The translations under genes were made by a program, and so were the position numbers. Below are positions 1 through 10,208 of a stretch of 64,000 nt of DNA, piece after piece; within the stretch, counting starts at the first letter, position 1; every line of letters starts with the position of its first letter. The notes beneath the pieces were generated by a model. It saw only the letters and a program-made list of their open reading frames with translations. It ran no database searches and was not told where the DNA came from. The DNA is from Leguminivora glycinivorella (Eukaryota; Arthropoda; Insecta; Lepidoptera; Tortricidae): assembly GCF_023078275.1 (NCBI RefSeq), contig NC_062992.1:13033706-13097705 (forward strand), read 5' to 3'.

Positions 1-222
1 GAAAAATGATATACCTATCAGCGGCGGCTGGTGAAAATTTCTGCTACACTGAGCAAAAAGAAACCACCTACCTTAACATTAGCTACTTTACTAGTACCTA
101 AGTAATCAATTTTAGGCAAGCCGGTGGGAATCGGCTTGTATGGATCAGCCGCTGCTGATACCTATATACCTAACTGATTTTTGCCAAAATGGCTTTTAAG
201 CCATTTAAACCCAAAGGTATAT

Positions 223-3200
223 TTAAATATGTTTGATGCTCTGAGACAGACCCTTACCTCTTATAATTTTTATTAGTCCCAAGTCCTTGAGAGCTATTTT
301 CTTATTTTTTCCTGTCCAATTACAAAGAACTGCCAAATTGTTTGAAAAAAGCTTTTCCAGTATTCTTCGTATTATAACAGGTATCTTGGGACCTCCCACG
401 AGGCTTAGATGATTTATCTGAAAATGCAAAACATGCCGTAAATTAAACTTTTTAAGTAAAATAGTTTACGTGAACTATTTTCGAACAGCTGACTGAGGGC
501 TGCCATCTCGCCGAGCATAAATTTGTGCTCGGGCGAGGCAAACGTGCTCGCATGAGCACGGAAGTTTTCCTCTCGAGGCACTGTCTCGCAAGACGTGCGG
601 CCAGTGTGGTCGCGGCTAATCAGGTAACATGATTTTTTTTTTTATAAAAAAGAACTAGAAGACGGATGTCAATGCGGCAGTTTTAGTCAGGTGTTTGTAC
701 GAGGGCCGTTCCGAAAGTTGTTAGCTGCTCAGGCTCTACTCATGAGATTTGAATAAAATTTATACTATTCTAGGGGATATTTCAATACCCATCATATTCA
801 AAAGAAATTATGAGACTAATGAGAAGAATTCATTTTTTTTTACCAAAAGCGGTTTTATATGTAGTTACTGATATCTTAAAAAAATGTTTACGTTGGTGAG
901 GCGTCGACGCGTCCTACTTAAACAAATTATACATACATCACCTTGGTCAATAATGAAAAATACCTCAAAACAGTATGAGCAAAATACAAATTGCATTATA
1001 CTAATTACACATGGCCTTGAGGACCCTCTAGCCATGGATGGTCACATATGACAAAGTAATAATAATAGATGACATACCAAAAGTTTTCTGTTCTCGGGAG
1101 CTGCGTTTATCCACTTTTCAATATCAATCAAGTCCTTGCTGTCCTCACATGGCAATGTTATTTCCCCTGGCAGTGAATGTTCCATCGAGACAGAAGATGA
1201 TCGCATCCTAATTAATATCTCATTCTGTGCGATTTGCATCTCTTTCAAGTCAGCTTCAATTCGAGCTAAGTGCTTAGCTATGACATCTGAAATTAATATA
1301 ATAATATAATGTTAGCAAATATTTACTTTAGGTATTCAAATTTACAACAGGGTAGTAAGGTAAAAATGCAGATGCAACTTATGAATGGCACTAAGAGTAG
1401 TTAACTCCTCTCACCTAAGGCTTGTGAATTTGGCTTCTCATTTATAAATGGTGTTATTGTCAAGTCTAGGTTATCCAGGCCACCTGAAAATAAAAAGATT
1501 TTTAAATTAGGTGATCATAATTAAGTCGTCATATTAACCTACTTAGTCTTAAAAGACCATATTCTTATCAAGTCTTAAAATGAATGAAACTGCAGACTGT
1601 CTCATAAACATATAAAGGAACTGTGTTACTAGGCTTGATGCATACTTCTTGATGCGAACAACTTAAAACAAGTTTAAAAATAATGATAAATCTATGAAAT
1701 TCATATCATCATGAAGACTGATCATCATAATACATGCCATAAAATATTTATTTTTAACTTGCGTTGGGTGTAGGTAGTAAAACATACTCACTTGGACTTT
1801 GCAGAAGCTGTGACACTTCACTGTCTGTAGTCTTCGCAGAGCTTTCCTTGGAATTTTCACGTATGCTCAGATCTGTATCATCATCACTTTTGTTCAGTTC
1901 TGTATATACCGGTCTAGAGCGTTGCTTTTGGGATTTTGAGCCGACAGGTGTAGATTGCACCGAAGAAGTTACTTGCTTCCGATAAGTCCTATTTTTTTCA
2001 TCAGTATAAGCCTCATAATCATCATCACTATAAACAGTATGTTTATTTGATTTTTCACCTGTGAAAGTAATCTCTTGTAATAATATGCCTTAATACTAGG
2101 TGACAAAATATCTCAATAACACAAACATCTAAGTAATTTTGTTAGCACAGATACAGAGTGACCGCTCAAAAGTGCCACGAAAATCCAGTCTCTGGTGAAT
2201 TAAATTAAAAACGGATTTATGAAACTTCTGTAACAAAAAAAAATACTATACCTAAAATAAAATGTTCGAATAGTACCACATTTAGACCAGTAGATTAATT
2301 CCTCATTTTAAATAAACATGCCTACTGTATTTAGTATTCAAAACATATATATTAAAGTAATAATATACTGTTGAGAAGACATAAGTCATGGATAAAGTTA
2401 TACAATTTTCTAATGTACACTATCTCTAATGTAATAGGTAATATCAAAGCAAACCAAGTAGTCAAGATGATCTACAAACAACTATTGTAAAGAGCTTGCT
2501 AAGTAACTACTTCTGCTTCTTAGAATTACTGGTAAAAAAAATACCTGTACAAGATGCCCTCTCCGATGTTTTAGCAGGAAATACTAATTTGGTAGCTGGC
2601 GGTGTAGGGTATACAATGTTATTGTCATCTGAATTACTGCAACTGTCACTATCATAGATTTTTTTAGTCTTTTTGCGTTTTCGAATAAATACATCGTTGC
2701 TATCACTATTCACTTCTGACTCCTCTTCAGCTTGTTTTTCTTTGTCTCTTGCTTTTGCCAAACTATCTAAAATAAAAAAACGTTTTTAAACCAATAAGTC
2801 CATTAAATGTTGCAACTATTGTAAAAAAAAAACTTTATTAGCCGACTTTCTTTTAAGCTGCCATTCAACCTGGTCTCACAGTTATATTTTATTTGTATGC
2901 CATCTGGGAGTTATTTTTAAAGTTTCTTGGCACAAGGCAAAAAGATGATTTGACTGGGTTTCTAAAATGTCTGAGAAAAAATATTTACACAATGTCCAGG
3001 TGTTTTGACCTTATAAAATATGTCTGATTCTGCAAATATCTAGATTTTAATATAGGTCATATTAAAATGCCAGTTTGCACCATCTAGGTAATTCTAGGGT
3101 TAGCAAAATTACCCAGAATATGTCAAGAATGTATGGACTAAGGCTGACTCGAGGGTTTAGTCCAGCCAGTCCATACATTCTTGACATGTCTTTTGACATA

Positions 3201-4099
3201 TCCCGGGTTAGTTAGCTAAACTTAGATGGTGCAAGTGGGCCTAAATCCAGTTAACCCAGGTTGGACAGCTAATCCTAGTCTCCCTTAGAAACAATTAAAT
3301 TAAAGAAGTGATAAACAATTCAAAAAATTACCTGTTAAAAACTGTAAACAGGTGGTAGAGTAAAACCAATCTTACATGCATATTATTTTCATGATCATGA
3401 GACAATATAACTTTTAAAGAAAACTTGGAGGGGAATTTATTTTTCACCACACCTACCGGTAAAGGCTTAGTTTGTTATTAGAAAATGGATAGCAAAATTG
3501 CATTTTATCCAGTCTTAAGCTGGCTGGTAGAATTTACTCACAAATTATGAATTTGAATCATAAATATTTAATAAATTGATGGTTTTTATTTAGTTAAATG
3601 TTTTGTTGTCAGTATTTTGTTGATGTGGTGAAAAATGTTGAGTTTCACTCAGTGGCAAAGTTTGTTTAGCATTCGTGCCTTGAAACCCTCGTATCACTCA
3701 AGATTCCACTTTTTGAACCACTCTCTACGCTTGTGGTTCATTATTGGAATCTTCTGCTTGCTCGGGTATCAATATTGGCACGTGCGGTTAAATAACAACT
3801 TTGCCCCCTTGTAAAACAAATAACTATTAAGATTGGTTTTTACTTGTGATGTAGAAGAAATCTCACAAATTATCGCATGCAAGCACGCACTAACCAGTCT
3901 CATAGAATACACGCTTTATTTCGAATATTTCCCAGGAATTCGTGTCAGCTGTAATCGTTCCATCAATACATTTATTAAACTTGGTCATCAATTTTTGGGG
4001 CGGCCACAGACATCGCTGCTTCCCGGGCGTCAGCCATTCGCGTCTAACTATACTGACCCCTCCACCACTATCTTCAGCAAACTCAACGACGCTATACAT
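223..4099 (-). CDS. DUF4806 domain protein, six exons
   Basis: Exons on the minus strand, in transcript order, are 4099-3895, 2766-2545, 2058-1792, 1483-1415, 1286-1078 and 417-223. Every border is GT/AG and the phases agree. The sum is 1167 nt, giving 388 residues plus stop. Residues 1-60 (starting MYSVVEFAEDSG, with CLWPP further on) match the N-terminal module that insect DUF4806 proteins carry. The middle is acidic and serine-rich with a basic RKRKKTKK stretch that could be a nuclear localisation signal. Residues about 260-385 form the DUF4806 domain, with LVGGPK, an LFSNNLA segment and CNWTGK near the end. Function is unknown for the family; a nuclear or chromatin-related role is only an inference. 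I chose the Met at 4099 because family members begin there, although the frame stays open to an upstream Met at 4192. Confidence 0.85.
2868..3275. mobile_element. Palindromic MITE in the large intron of the DUF4806 gene
   Basis: A perfect 19-bp inverted repeat (3121-3139 and 3168-3186, TGTCAAGAATGTATGGACT) is nested in a longer imperfect one. The outer arms include TTGCACCATCTA near 3074 and its complement near 3222. Ends resembling AGCTG..CCA.AACCTGG occur at both sides. There is no coding capacity. Superfamily and target duplication were not resolved. Confidence 0.55.
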
Positions 4100-4517
4100 G
4101 CCGCTACACAGAAAAAATACAGGACGTGCCTCGCTGTGTGGACCCGGCTGATTAATGTATTTTTGCACACTATTGTTAGAGGTTATTGTCATGTATCACA
4201 CACTAAAACCGAAAAAACCCGTTAATATAGGCGAAAACACATTATTAACACGCGACGCCATGACCGCCATTTTAAACGTGTACGGAGCAAGGTGACGCGT
4301 CGGATGTACTATGTGAATAGCAAAAAACTGCAATTTGATTCGCGTCATGTGGCGTGTAATAATGTATTTCCGACTTAATGTTATTCATTACAACTTAAAT
4401 GAAGGCACCATAATATATCATTGATTACTTATTACGCAGAAATCATAACAGAGCACACTACATAGATAGATACTCAAAATAACATTCGTGGTAGCCAAAA
4501 ATATCATCTTGACTTAC

Positions 4518-4680
4518 CTGATCACTGAATGTTGACGCCAAATACGAGAAATTTCCCTTGCTTTACTAATTGCTCACATCACCAAAGAAAATACACCGGT
4601 GCCGGCGCAAGCGACGCGACGCCATGCCTGCCCGGCACCAAGCTGCGCAAGGTCCGAAAGGAAAAAGAATAGGAAGCAGT
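4518..4680 (-). promoter_or_regulatory. Probable 5' noncoding exon and promoter of the DUF4806 gene
   Basis: Read on the minus strand, a strong donor CAG|GTAAGTC lies at 4518/4517, upstream of the coding start. It sits under a locally GC-rich, CpG-containing patch (about 4590-4670) in otherwise AT-rich DNA. This fits a short untranslated first exon next to the promoter. No TATA box was identified. The transcription start is an inference. Confidence 0.35.
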
Positions 4681-4689
4681 GTTGCCAGG

Positions 4690-4960
4690 GCCCTGGACTC
4701 ACAAGTCACGTTTCGTTTAACATTTTACTATGTATAGTAAGATGTTAAACTTGCATGCAAACTTTGTCTATAGCATATTTTCTTTATATAAATTACATGT
4801 CCGTTTTTTTGGGTCACACATTTTGGAGAAAATTGGCTGTGACAGACGGACAGACAGACACACGAGTGATCCTATAAGGTTTCCGTTTTTCCTTTTTGAG
4901 GTACAGAATCCTAAAAACGAAACTTTTTTTACGAAAGTGAGAGTGAGAAGAAAGTAATAA
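4690..4960. repeat. Dispersed repeat with GACGGACAGACAG and TACAGAATCCTAAAAA
   Basis: A GACAGACGGACAGACAGAC run is followed by a CCTATAAGG..TTCCGTTTTT block and a TACAGAATCCTAAAAA end. The same end module occurs at 24370-24475, where it is better preserved. I recognise it as a common lepidopteran repeat end, probably of a retroposon. No reading frame of interest. Confidence 0.5.
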
Positions 4961-5188
4961 GTCCACCTCACTGTCACTTTTATGAAACAATTGCAATATA
5001 AAATATGAAAATTTCAAAGGGATACCGTATCAGAAATTCCTAATTTATTTGCTTCTACAGTCAACAATATTGTCCTTTTATTCGAAAATGTTTGAACGAT
5101 GTATCAAATGTGAAACGTTATTCAACTTAAACGTGGCCTAAACGAAAATATTACTTTGCTAAATGAAATTGTCCAATAATAGTTCAGA

Positions 5189-5233
5189 TAATTTGCACAG
5201 AAGCGAACTAAACTGTCGCTTCTGTGCAAATTA
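5189..5233. repeat. Perfect 18-bp hairpin
   Basis: TAATTTGCACAGAAGCGA at 5189-5206 is exactly complementary to 5216-5233, leaving a 9-nt loop. It is probably the core of a small inverted-repeat transposon; flanking arms are degraded. Confidence 0.6.
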
Positions 5234-5399
5234 CTAAGATTCTATACATAACGTAATTTGACTAAAAGTGACAGCTTATAGTTTGATTATTCTGCTAAAT
5301 GGCATTCGGCCAATTGTTGTCGGCGAATCAATAATAGGCTAAAAAAATGTCGGAGAATCACTACAGGTGTAGCCATTTATTTAAATAAAAAGTAAATCC

Positions 5400-6270
5400 T
5401 TATATAGTTTCTTTTTGACCCAGTGGTTGACTGGTGGAGAATGCTTTAAGGCACTAAGCCCACCATTTGTACTTATTTTTTAAGTGCAATAAATAAATAT
5501 AATATACAGTAATGTCTAGAATGTTTACATTACTTAAAATACTTTAAAGAACTCAAGCCGTACCGCGTACCTTGCAGTACAAAGAGCATTACATCACAGA
5601 CTTCATAAAATTAACCATCGTACTAACATAAAATAATGATTACAAATTACAATCAAACTATTAATTTACTCCTTCACATAAACCGTGATGTGAAGTCGGG
5701 CTCGGGTCAAATTAAGGCTTATGGGCTTAGTAAACTACCGTACGGTACGTTCATATTAGATAATACTGCATTGGCACTTCTCCAAAATAAATTCGTGACA
5801 TTTCAAGATTTTCAGGCTAGCCCGAAAAGTCACCAAAATTGTCTGAAAATCGTAACTCCCATGTCACCAAGGAGGGCTAAAAGTCAGCAAAATTGTGACT
5901 TTTGGAACCGTCTAGCAACACTGATTAAGGAAGAGCCGGGCGGGGCACCATTATCGCGTGTTGCCAATTATACAGAAAAATGATATAATATAGAGCCCTG
6001 CTGAGTGTACGACGGGGTGAGAGGGGCAGTATATATAAGTATTCCCGACGTTTGGGCCGTGTAGATTATATACACGTTTATAATCTCTCACTAATCAGAA
6101 ATGTAAAAGTAAAACTCGTGTCACATTATAGTCTAATGAAATATTGAGTGGCAACACCCAATAAAATGTCATTCTGACATTGATAACTTTGACAAATGAC
6201 AAGCTACTCAAGCTCTAGCTATCTAATTACTTATTGTTGAGTCCATGATGATATTCGCGATATTTTTGCC
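5400..6270. other. Gene-free region with retroposon tail
   Basis: At about 5430-5510 the sequence resembles the 3' tail of a lepidopteran retroposon: a segment reading GGCACTAAGCCCACCATTTG, then GTGCAATAAATAAATA. The rest is AT-rich. An open frame at 5636-5983 shows no recognisable domain and no splice context, so I do not call it a gene. Confidence 0.3.
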
Positions 6271-6280
6271 GTGATATGCA

Positions 6281-7347
6281 AATGCAAACAAAAACAAGAA
6301 GAAAGGGAAAACAGAGTGTCTAGAAGTGGTGTCCAAATTTGTAGGTTAGTAGATCATAATAATTTTGATACTTTTGTTTAAGTATATCACCAATCTACAG
6401 TTCATTAAATACGTATATCTTTCGGTTCTATCTATTTTTTTTAAATGATGGAATTTAACGGTGTATTTATTCTTTTCAGGAAAATTCGACGTTTCTGAAG
6501 AAAAACAAGTTCTTTTAGAAAATCTTGGGATGCTGAAAGACTTGCTGATTGAAAAGATTTGCTCAGTCAAAACAAGTATTTAGAGGAAATATCGTCAATG
6601 ACTGGTAAATATTAAACTGAATTAAGTAATTGTCTTTTTCAAAAATAGATTAGCATAGGTTACCTACCTACTTTGACTATCATGTTGATTCACTTAACAC
6701 TCAATTTTAATTTTTATTAAATGGACTTGCTATAACACATATAATTATAGATTTAATACAACCAAAATTACGATTATACTTATTGTATGCAGGGCCAAAA
6801 TAATTTTATTGTTTGTGAAACCTACAGTGCTTATAAGAATGTATTGGGTTTATATTATACAAGACTTGCTTGTTCTTAAACTGAATTAGCTATCAGGCCG
6901 TACAATATATGGATGGAGCTGTACTACATGTCCTATAATGTATATGTAAATGGTGTTTATATAATTAAATGTTTCCTTACAGATATCAGTTTTTCTACAT
7001 TGAAAAGAATAAATATTGAGAGAAAAGCTAACCATGATATCTTCTGTACTCCAGGGAAGAAAAGATCAGACAAGCCCACAAGATAGAGCTAATCTGGAGC
7101 TCAGCAAAGAGAAGAGTCACAAGCATAAATTTTGGCATACCAGCAGCTGACCTTGAAAATTCAAGAAGCTTTTGACAGCATAACACCAGAGCTTTGGAAG
7201 AAAATGACTGATCATGTGCTCAATATTGAAGCTCAGTGTAAAACCAGAAACAGAATAACGGAAGAACTAGAATCGTTTATTTTAAGTGTGTTTAATGATG
7301 ATGACTCTGACAGTAGTTCAGAGTCAATGGAAGCTGGAAGCTCCTAA
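6281..7347 (+). pseudogene. Decayed intron-containing gene resembling a Tc1/IS630-type (DDE_3) transposase
   Basis: Three exon-like blocks sit between good splice sites: to 6344 (donor GTAG|GTTAG), 6480-6604 (acceptor TTTTCAG, donor ACTG|GTAAAT) and 6983-7347. The first phase joins cleanly. Block 2 encodes a helical segment around EEKQVLLENLGMLKDLLIEK and needs a one-base shift to run into its donor. Block 3 begins with a transposase-like stretch ending in CTPGKKRSDKP, then an in-frame stop. After a gap with no catalytic DDE core, it resumes with the typical C-terminal segment ITPELWKKMTDHV and a serine/aspartate-rich tail. No in-frame start Met was found. A polyadenylation-type AATAAA lies at about 8104. 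I read this as a dead gene or domesticated-transposase relic; the family assignment is by motif shape only. Confidence 0.45.
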
Positions 7348-7484
7348 TAAAGTACAAAACCTTGTTAATTTTAAATTAAAGGAAAAATGGAAAAATTCAC
7401 ATTTAAATTCACGTATCATTTGCAGATGTTTCTGCATGATAAAAAATAACTTCTTAATTTTACTTCAACTTTTCCTCCCACAAC

Positions 7485-7968
7485 TAGGCTCATTCACTAC
7501 AGAGAGTACTCCACTCTCGGTCAATCGGTCAAATGAACTAGTTGGTCTTTTAGTTCCTTTAGATCAGTGGTTATTGGGAGTCAGGGATGATAATAGGTCT
7601 GATACATTTCATTCCAGTCTCCTTTTACACATGATATTTCTCCAATCTTTGGTAATTGAATATAATTCCAAGTTGTAGTACCTACCTATAATATTATCCA
7701 AGTTTATTGTATATAGAAAATATTTCATTTTCCCGCATAGATTTAGACCTTAAACATTCCTTTCATCTCTTTCTCACTTGTGCCAATGGCATTTTTTACT
7801 GTTTCGTTCCGTCTGTTATCACTTCACTCAGTCAAGCGCTCTGCGATCCCACTGAACTATAGGACCTAATAAGGACCGATTAAGACCGTGCAAAAAGATT
7901 TAGTTCCTATCGGTCCTTTATGGGATTTCATTCCTAACAGTACTTAGTTCATGACCGCCACAAGCCTA
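7485..7968 (-). mobile_element. Old diverged copy of the TAGGCTTGTG hAT-type MITE
   Basis: The block starts TAGGCTC and ends CACAAGCCTA. Internally it matches the copies at 15838-16286 and 53426-53870 (for example TTTAGTTC, CCTTTATGGGATTTCATTCC). It is more diverged and no 8-bp target duplication remains. It overlaps and explains the open frame at 7286-7678. Confidence 0.65.
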
Positions 7969-8450
7969 CAACGTATCAGCATTGCGATACAACGAGGAAA
8001 TGTCTCCTGCATTCCTTGGTACAATGCCTAAATGGCGTAGCTATTGTAGATTAGGCTAGTTCTTAATTTCATTTCATTATGATTTTATTTATTATTGTAG
8101 AGAAATAAATGATTATGACATTTTACTTCATGACTTTTTATTCTGATGAAATATTTTTTTCTACAAAGGAGAGCTAGTAGCGGTCTGCATTATATGAAAA
8201 CATAATATCCGATCAAACTATTTTTATTTACAATCTTTTGATTAGGCTTATTACTTTTAGTCCAGCCAGTGTATCTCCTGTTAACCAAATCTTGTTAGTG
8301 AAATTATATATTGCGTGACGAGTTTCGATTCGTCTTATCCGTATTGACGAGTTCTTTTGATTATATATGGTAAGGGTCTGATATGCTGGAGCTGGAAGGC
8401 CTGAAAGGCTGGATAATCCTACGATATTCCTGATTGGTTAATCCAAGTCC
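7969..8450. other. Gene-free spacer
   Basis: AT-rich DNA with an AATAAA at 8104. I see no genes and no clear repeat until the tandem array starts. Confidence 0.4.
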
Positions 8451-9480
8451 GTTTGTGGAAAATATTACGTTGGTATTACATCGTTGGCCCATTGCATTTT
8501 AATGGTACACTAAAGCTACAAATTCATCATCGGTTAACCAACCGTAAAGCTCGTAGGGCCATCGTTAGAGGTTTGTGGGAAATTACACAATAAACTTTGT
8601 GGGCTGGCCAACTGTAGCAGTCGTTGGCCCACTGTTGTCAGTTTGTGGAAAATATTACGTTGGTATTACATCGTTGGCCCATTGCATTTTAATGGTACAC
8701 TAAATCTACAAATTCATCATCGGTTAACCAACCGTAGAGCTCGTAGGGCCATCGTTAGAGGTTTGTGGGAAATTACACAATAAACCTTGTGGGCTGGCCA
8801 ACTGTAGAAGCTGATGGCCCATTGTTGTCGGTTTGTGGAAAATATTACGTTGGTATTACATCGTTGGCCCATTGCATTTTAATGGTACACTAAATCTACA
8901 AATTCATCGTCGGTTAACCAACCGTAGAGCTCGTAGGGCCATCGTTAGAGGTTTGTGGGAAATTACACAATAAACCTTGTGGGCTGGCCAACTGTAGAAG
9001 CTGATGGCCCATTGTTGTCGGTTTGTGGAAAATATTACGTTGGTATTACATCGTTGGCCCATTGCATTTTAATGGTACACTAAATCTACAAATTCATCGT
9101 CGGTTAACCAACCGTAGAGCTCGTAGGGCCATCGTTAGAGGTTTGTGGGAAATTACACAATAAACCTTGTGGGCTGGCCAACTGTAGAAGCTGATGGCCC
9201 ATTGTTGTCGGTTTGTGGAAAATATTACGTTGGTATTACATCGTTGGCCCACTGCGTATTTAACCACAATATATTTTCGTGGAATTTAATGCAGTTAGCC
9301 CAATGTTCTACCTATGGTAAAAAATCTTCGTTAGTTATCCTACCGTAAAGCTAGTAGGCCCAATGTTACACGTGTGTGGGAAAAACAACAGAATCTCTAT
9401 GCGGTAGGTCCAATGTTGGGGCTTTGTTGGTAGACCGATTATCATCTCCCAACAATAAACCAACCGTTGGCGAGGACACC
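8451..9480. repeat. 190-bp tandem array, about five units
   Basis: The marker GTTTGTGGAAAATATTACG recurs at 8451, 8641, 8831, 9021 and 9211, exactly 190 bp apart. Each unit contains related internal blocks (GTTTGTGG/GTTTGTGGG, CGTTGGCCCATTG, GGCTGGCCAACTGTAG, GGTTAACCAACCGTAGAGC), so the unit itself arose from shorter repeats. The last unit degenerates after about 9270. The array abuts the BEL/Pao sequence and has no coding potential. Confidence 0.9.
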
Positions 9481-9503
9481 CCAACGATAAATGCTACTAG
9501 GGT

Positions 9504-10208
9504 ACGGATGAGGCGATGAAACTCTACAAAAATCTAAAAGGATCTTTTCAAGACATTTCAATGTCACTCAGGGATTGGAGTTCGAATTCTAGGGAATTTA
9601 TGAAGAAAGTCTCTGATACATGTAAAGAAGATAAAGTAAAGGTACTTGGTTTGGAATGGGACATCAAAAAGGATACTCTCCAGTTGAAACCTAACTTACA
9701 AGAAGAAGCTGTCACGAAAAGAGGAATACTGAAAACTATTGCATCAATCTACGATCCATGTGGTTATGCAGTACCTTATACCCTATCATGTAAACTCTTT
9801 TACAAGAGCTTTGGAAAGCTGGAGTGTCATGGGACTCACCATTATCAAGCGAACTAACGGAAGAATGGAACAAGATCCGACAGAACTTAGAAGCCATTAG
9901 GAAGGTGTCGGTGGACAGATGCTACATGAAGACACCAGTGGGAAAAGGCTACCAACTACACTGTTTCACCGATGCCTCTCTACAGGCTTATGCAGCATCA
10001 GTCTTTTTAGTTTGCGGCTCGGAGAAAAGCTTCATTATTGGTAAATCCCGTCTGATACCAATAAAGGATCAGGAGAGTCTCAAGATACCCCGTCTTGAAC
10101 TTTTAGGAGTACTGATTGGCAGTAGACTGATAAAGTTTGTTCTTAAGTTTCTCCAGCAGAAGATAGTAAGGCAAGTCTTATGGACCGACAGCCAGATCGT
10201 CATAGAAA
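9504..10208 (+). pseudogene. Duplicated BEL/Pao RT-RNase H fragment
   Basis: This segment repeats 10911-11612 almost base for base, starting at TACGGATGAGGCGATGAA and ending at GTCATAGAA. It lacks one T in a T run near 9798, which splits its frame into two open segments (9516-9857 and 9824-10225). It covers the end of RT and the RNase H-like part (FTDAS, RLELL, LWTDSQ motifs). The near identity says the duplication is recent. Confidence 0.9.

Noticed and set aside
3833..4225. 130-codon plus-strand ORF
   Set aside because: It is antisense to the first coding exon of the DUF4806 gene, which has domain and splice support.
8451..9480. Regular repeats resembling a CRISPR array
   Set aside because: Units are 190 bp and continuous, with no repeat-spacer alternation, and the context is a eukaryotic genome full of introns and retrotransposons.
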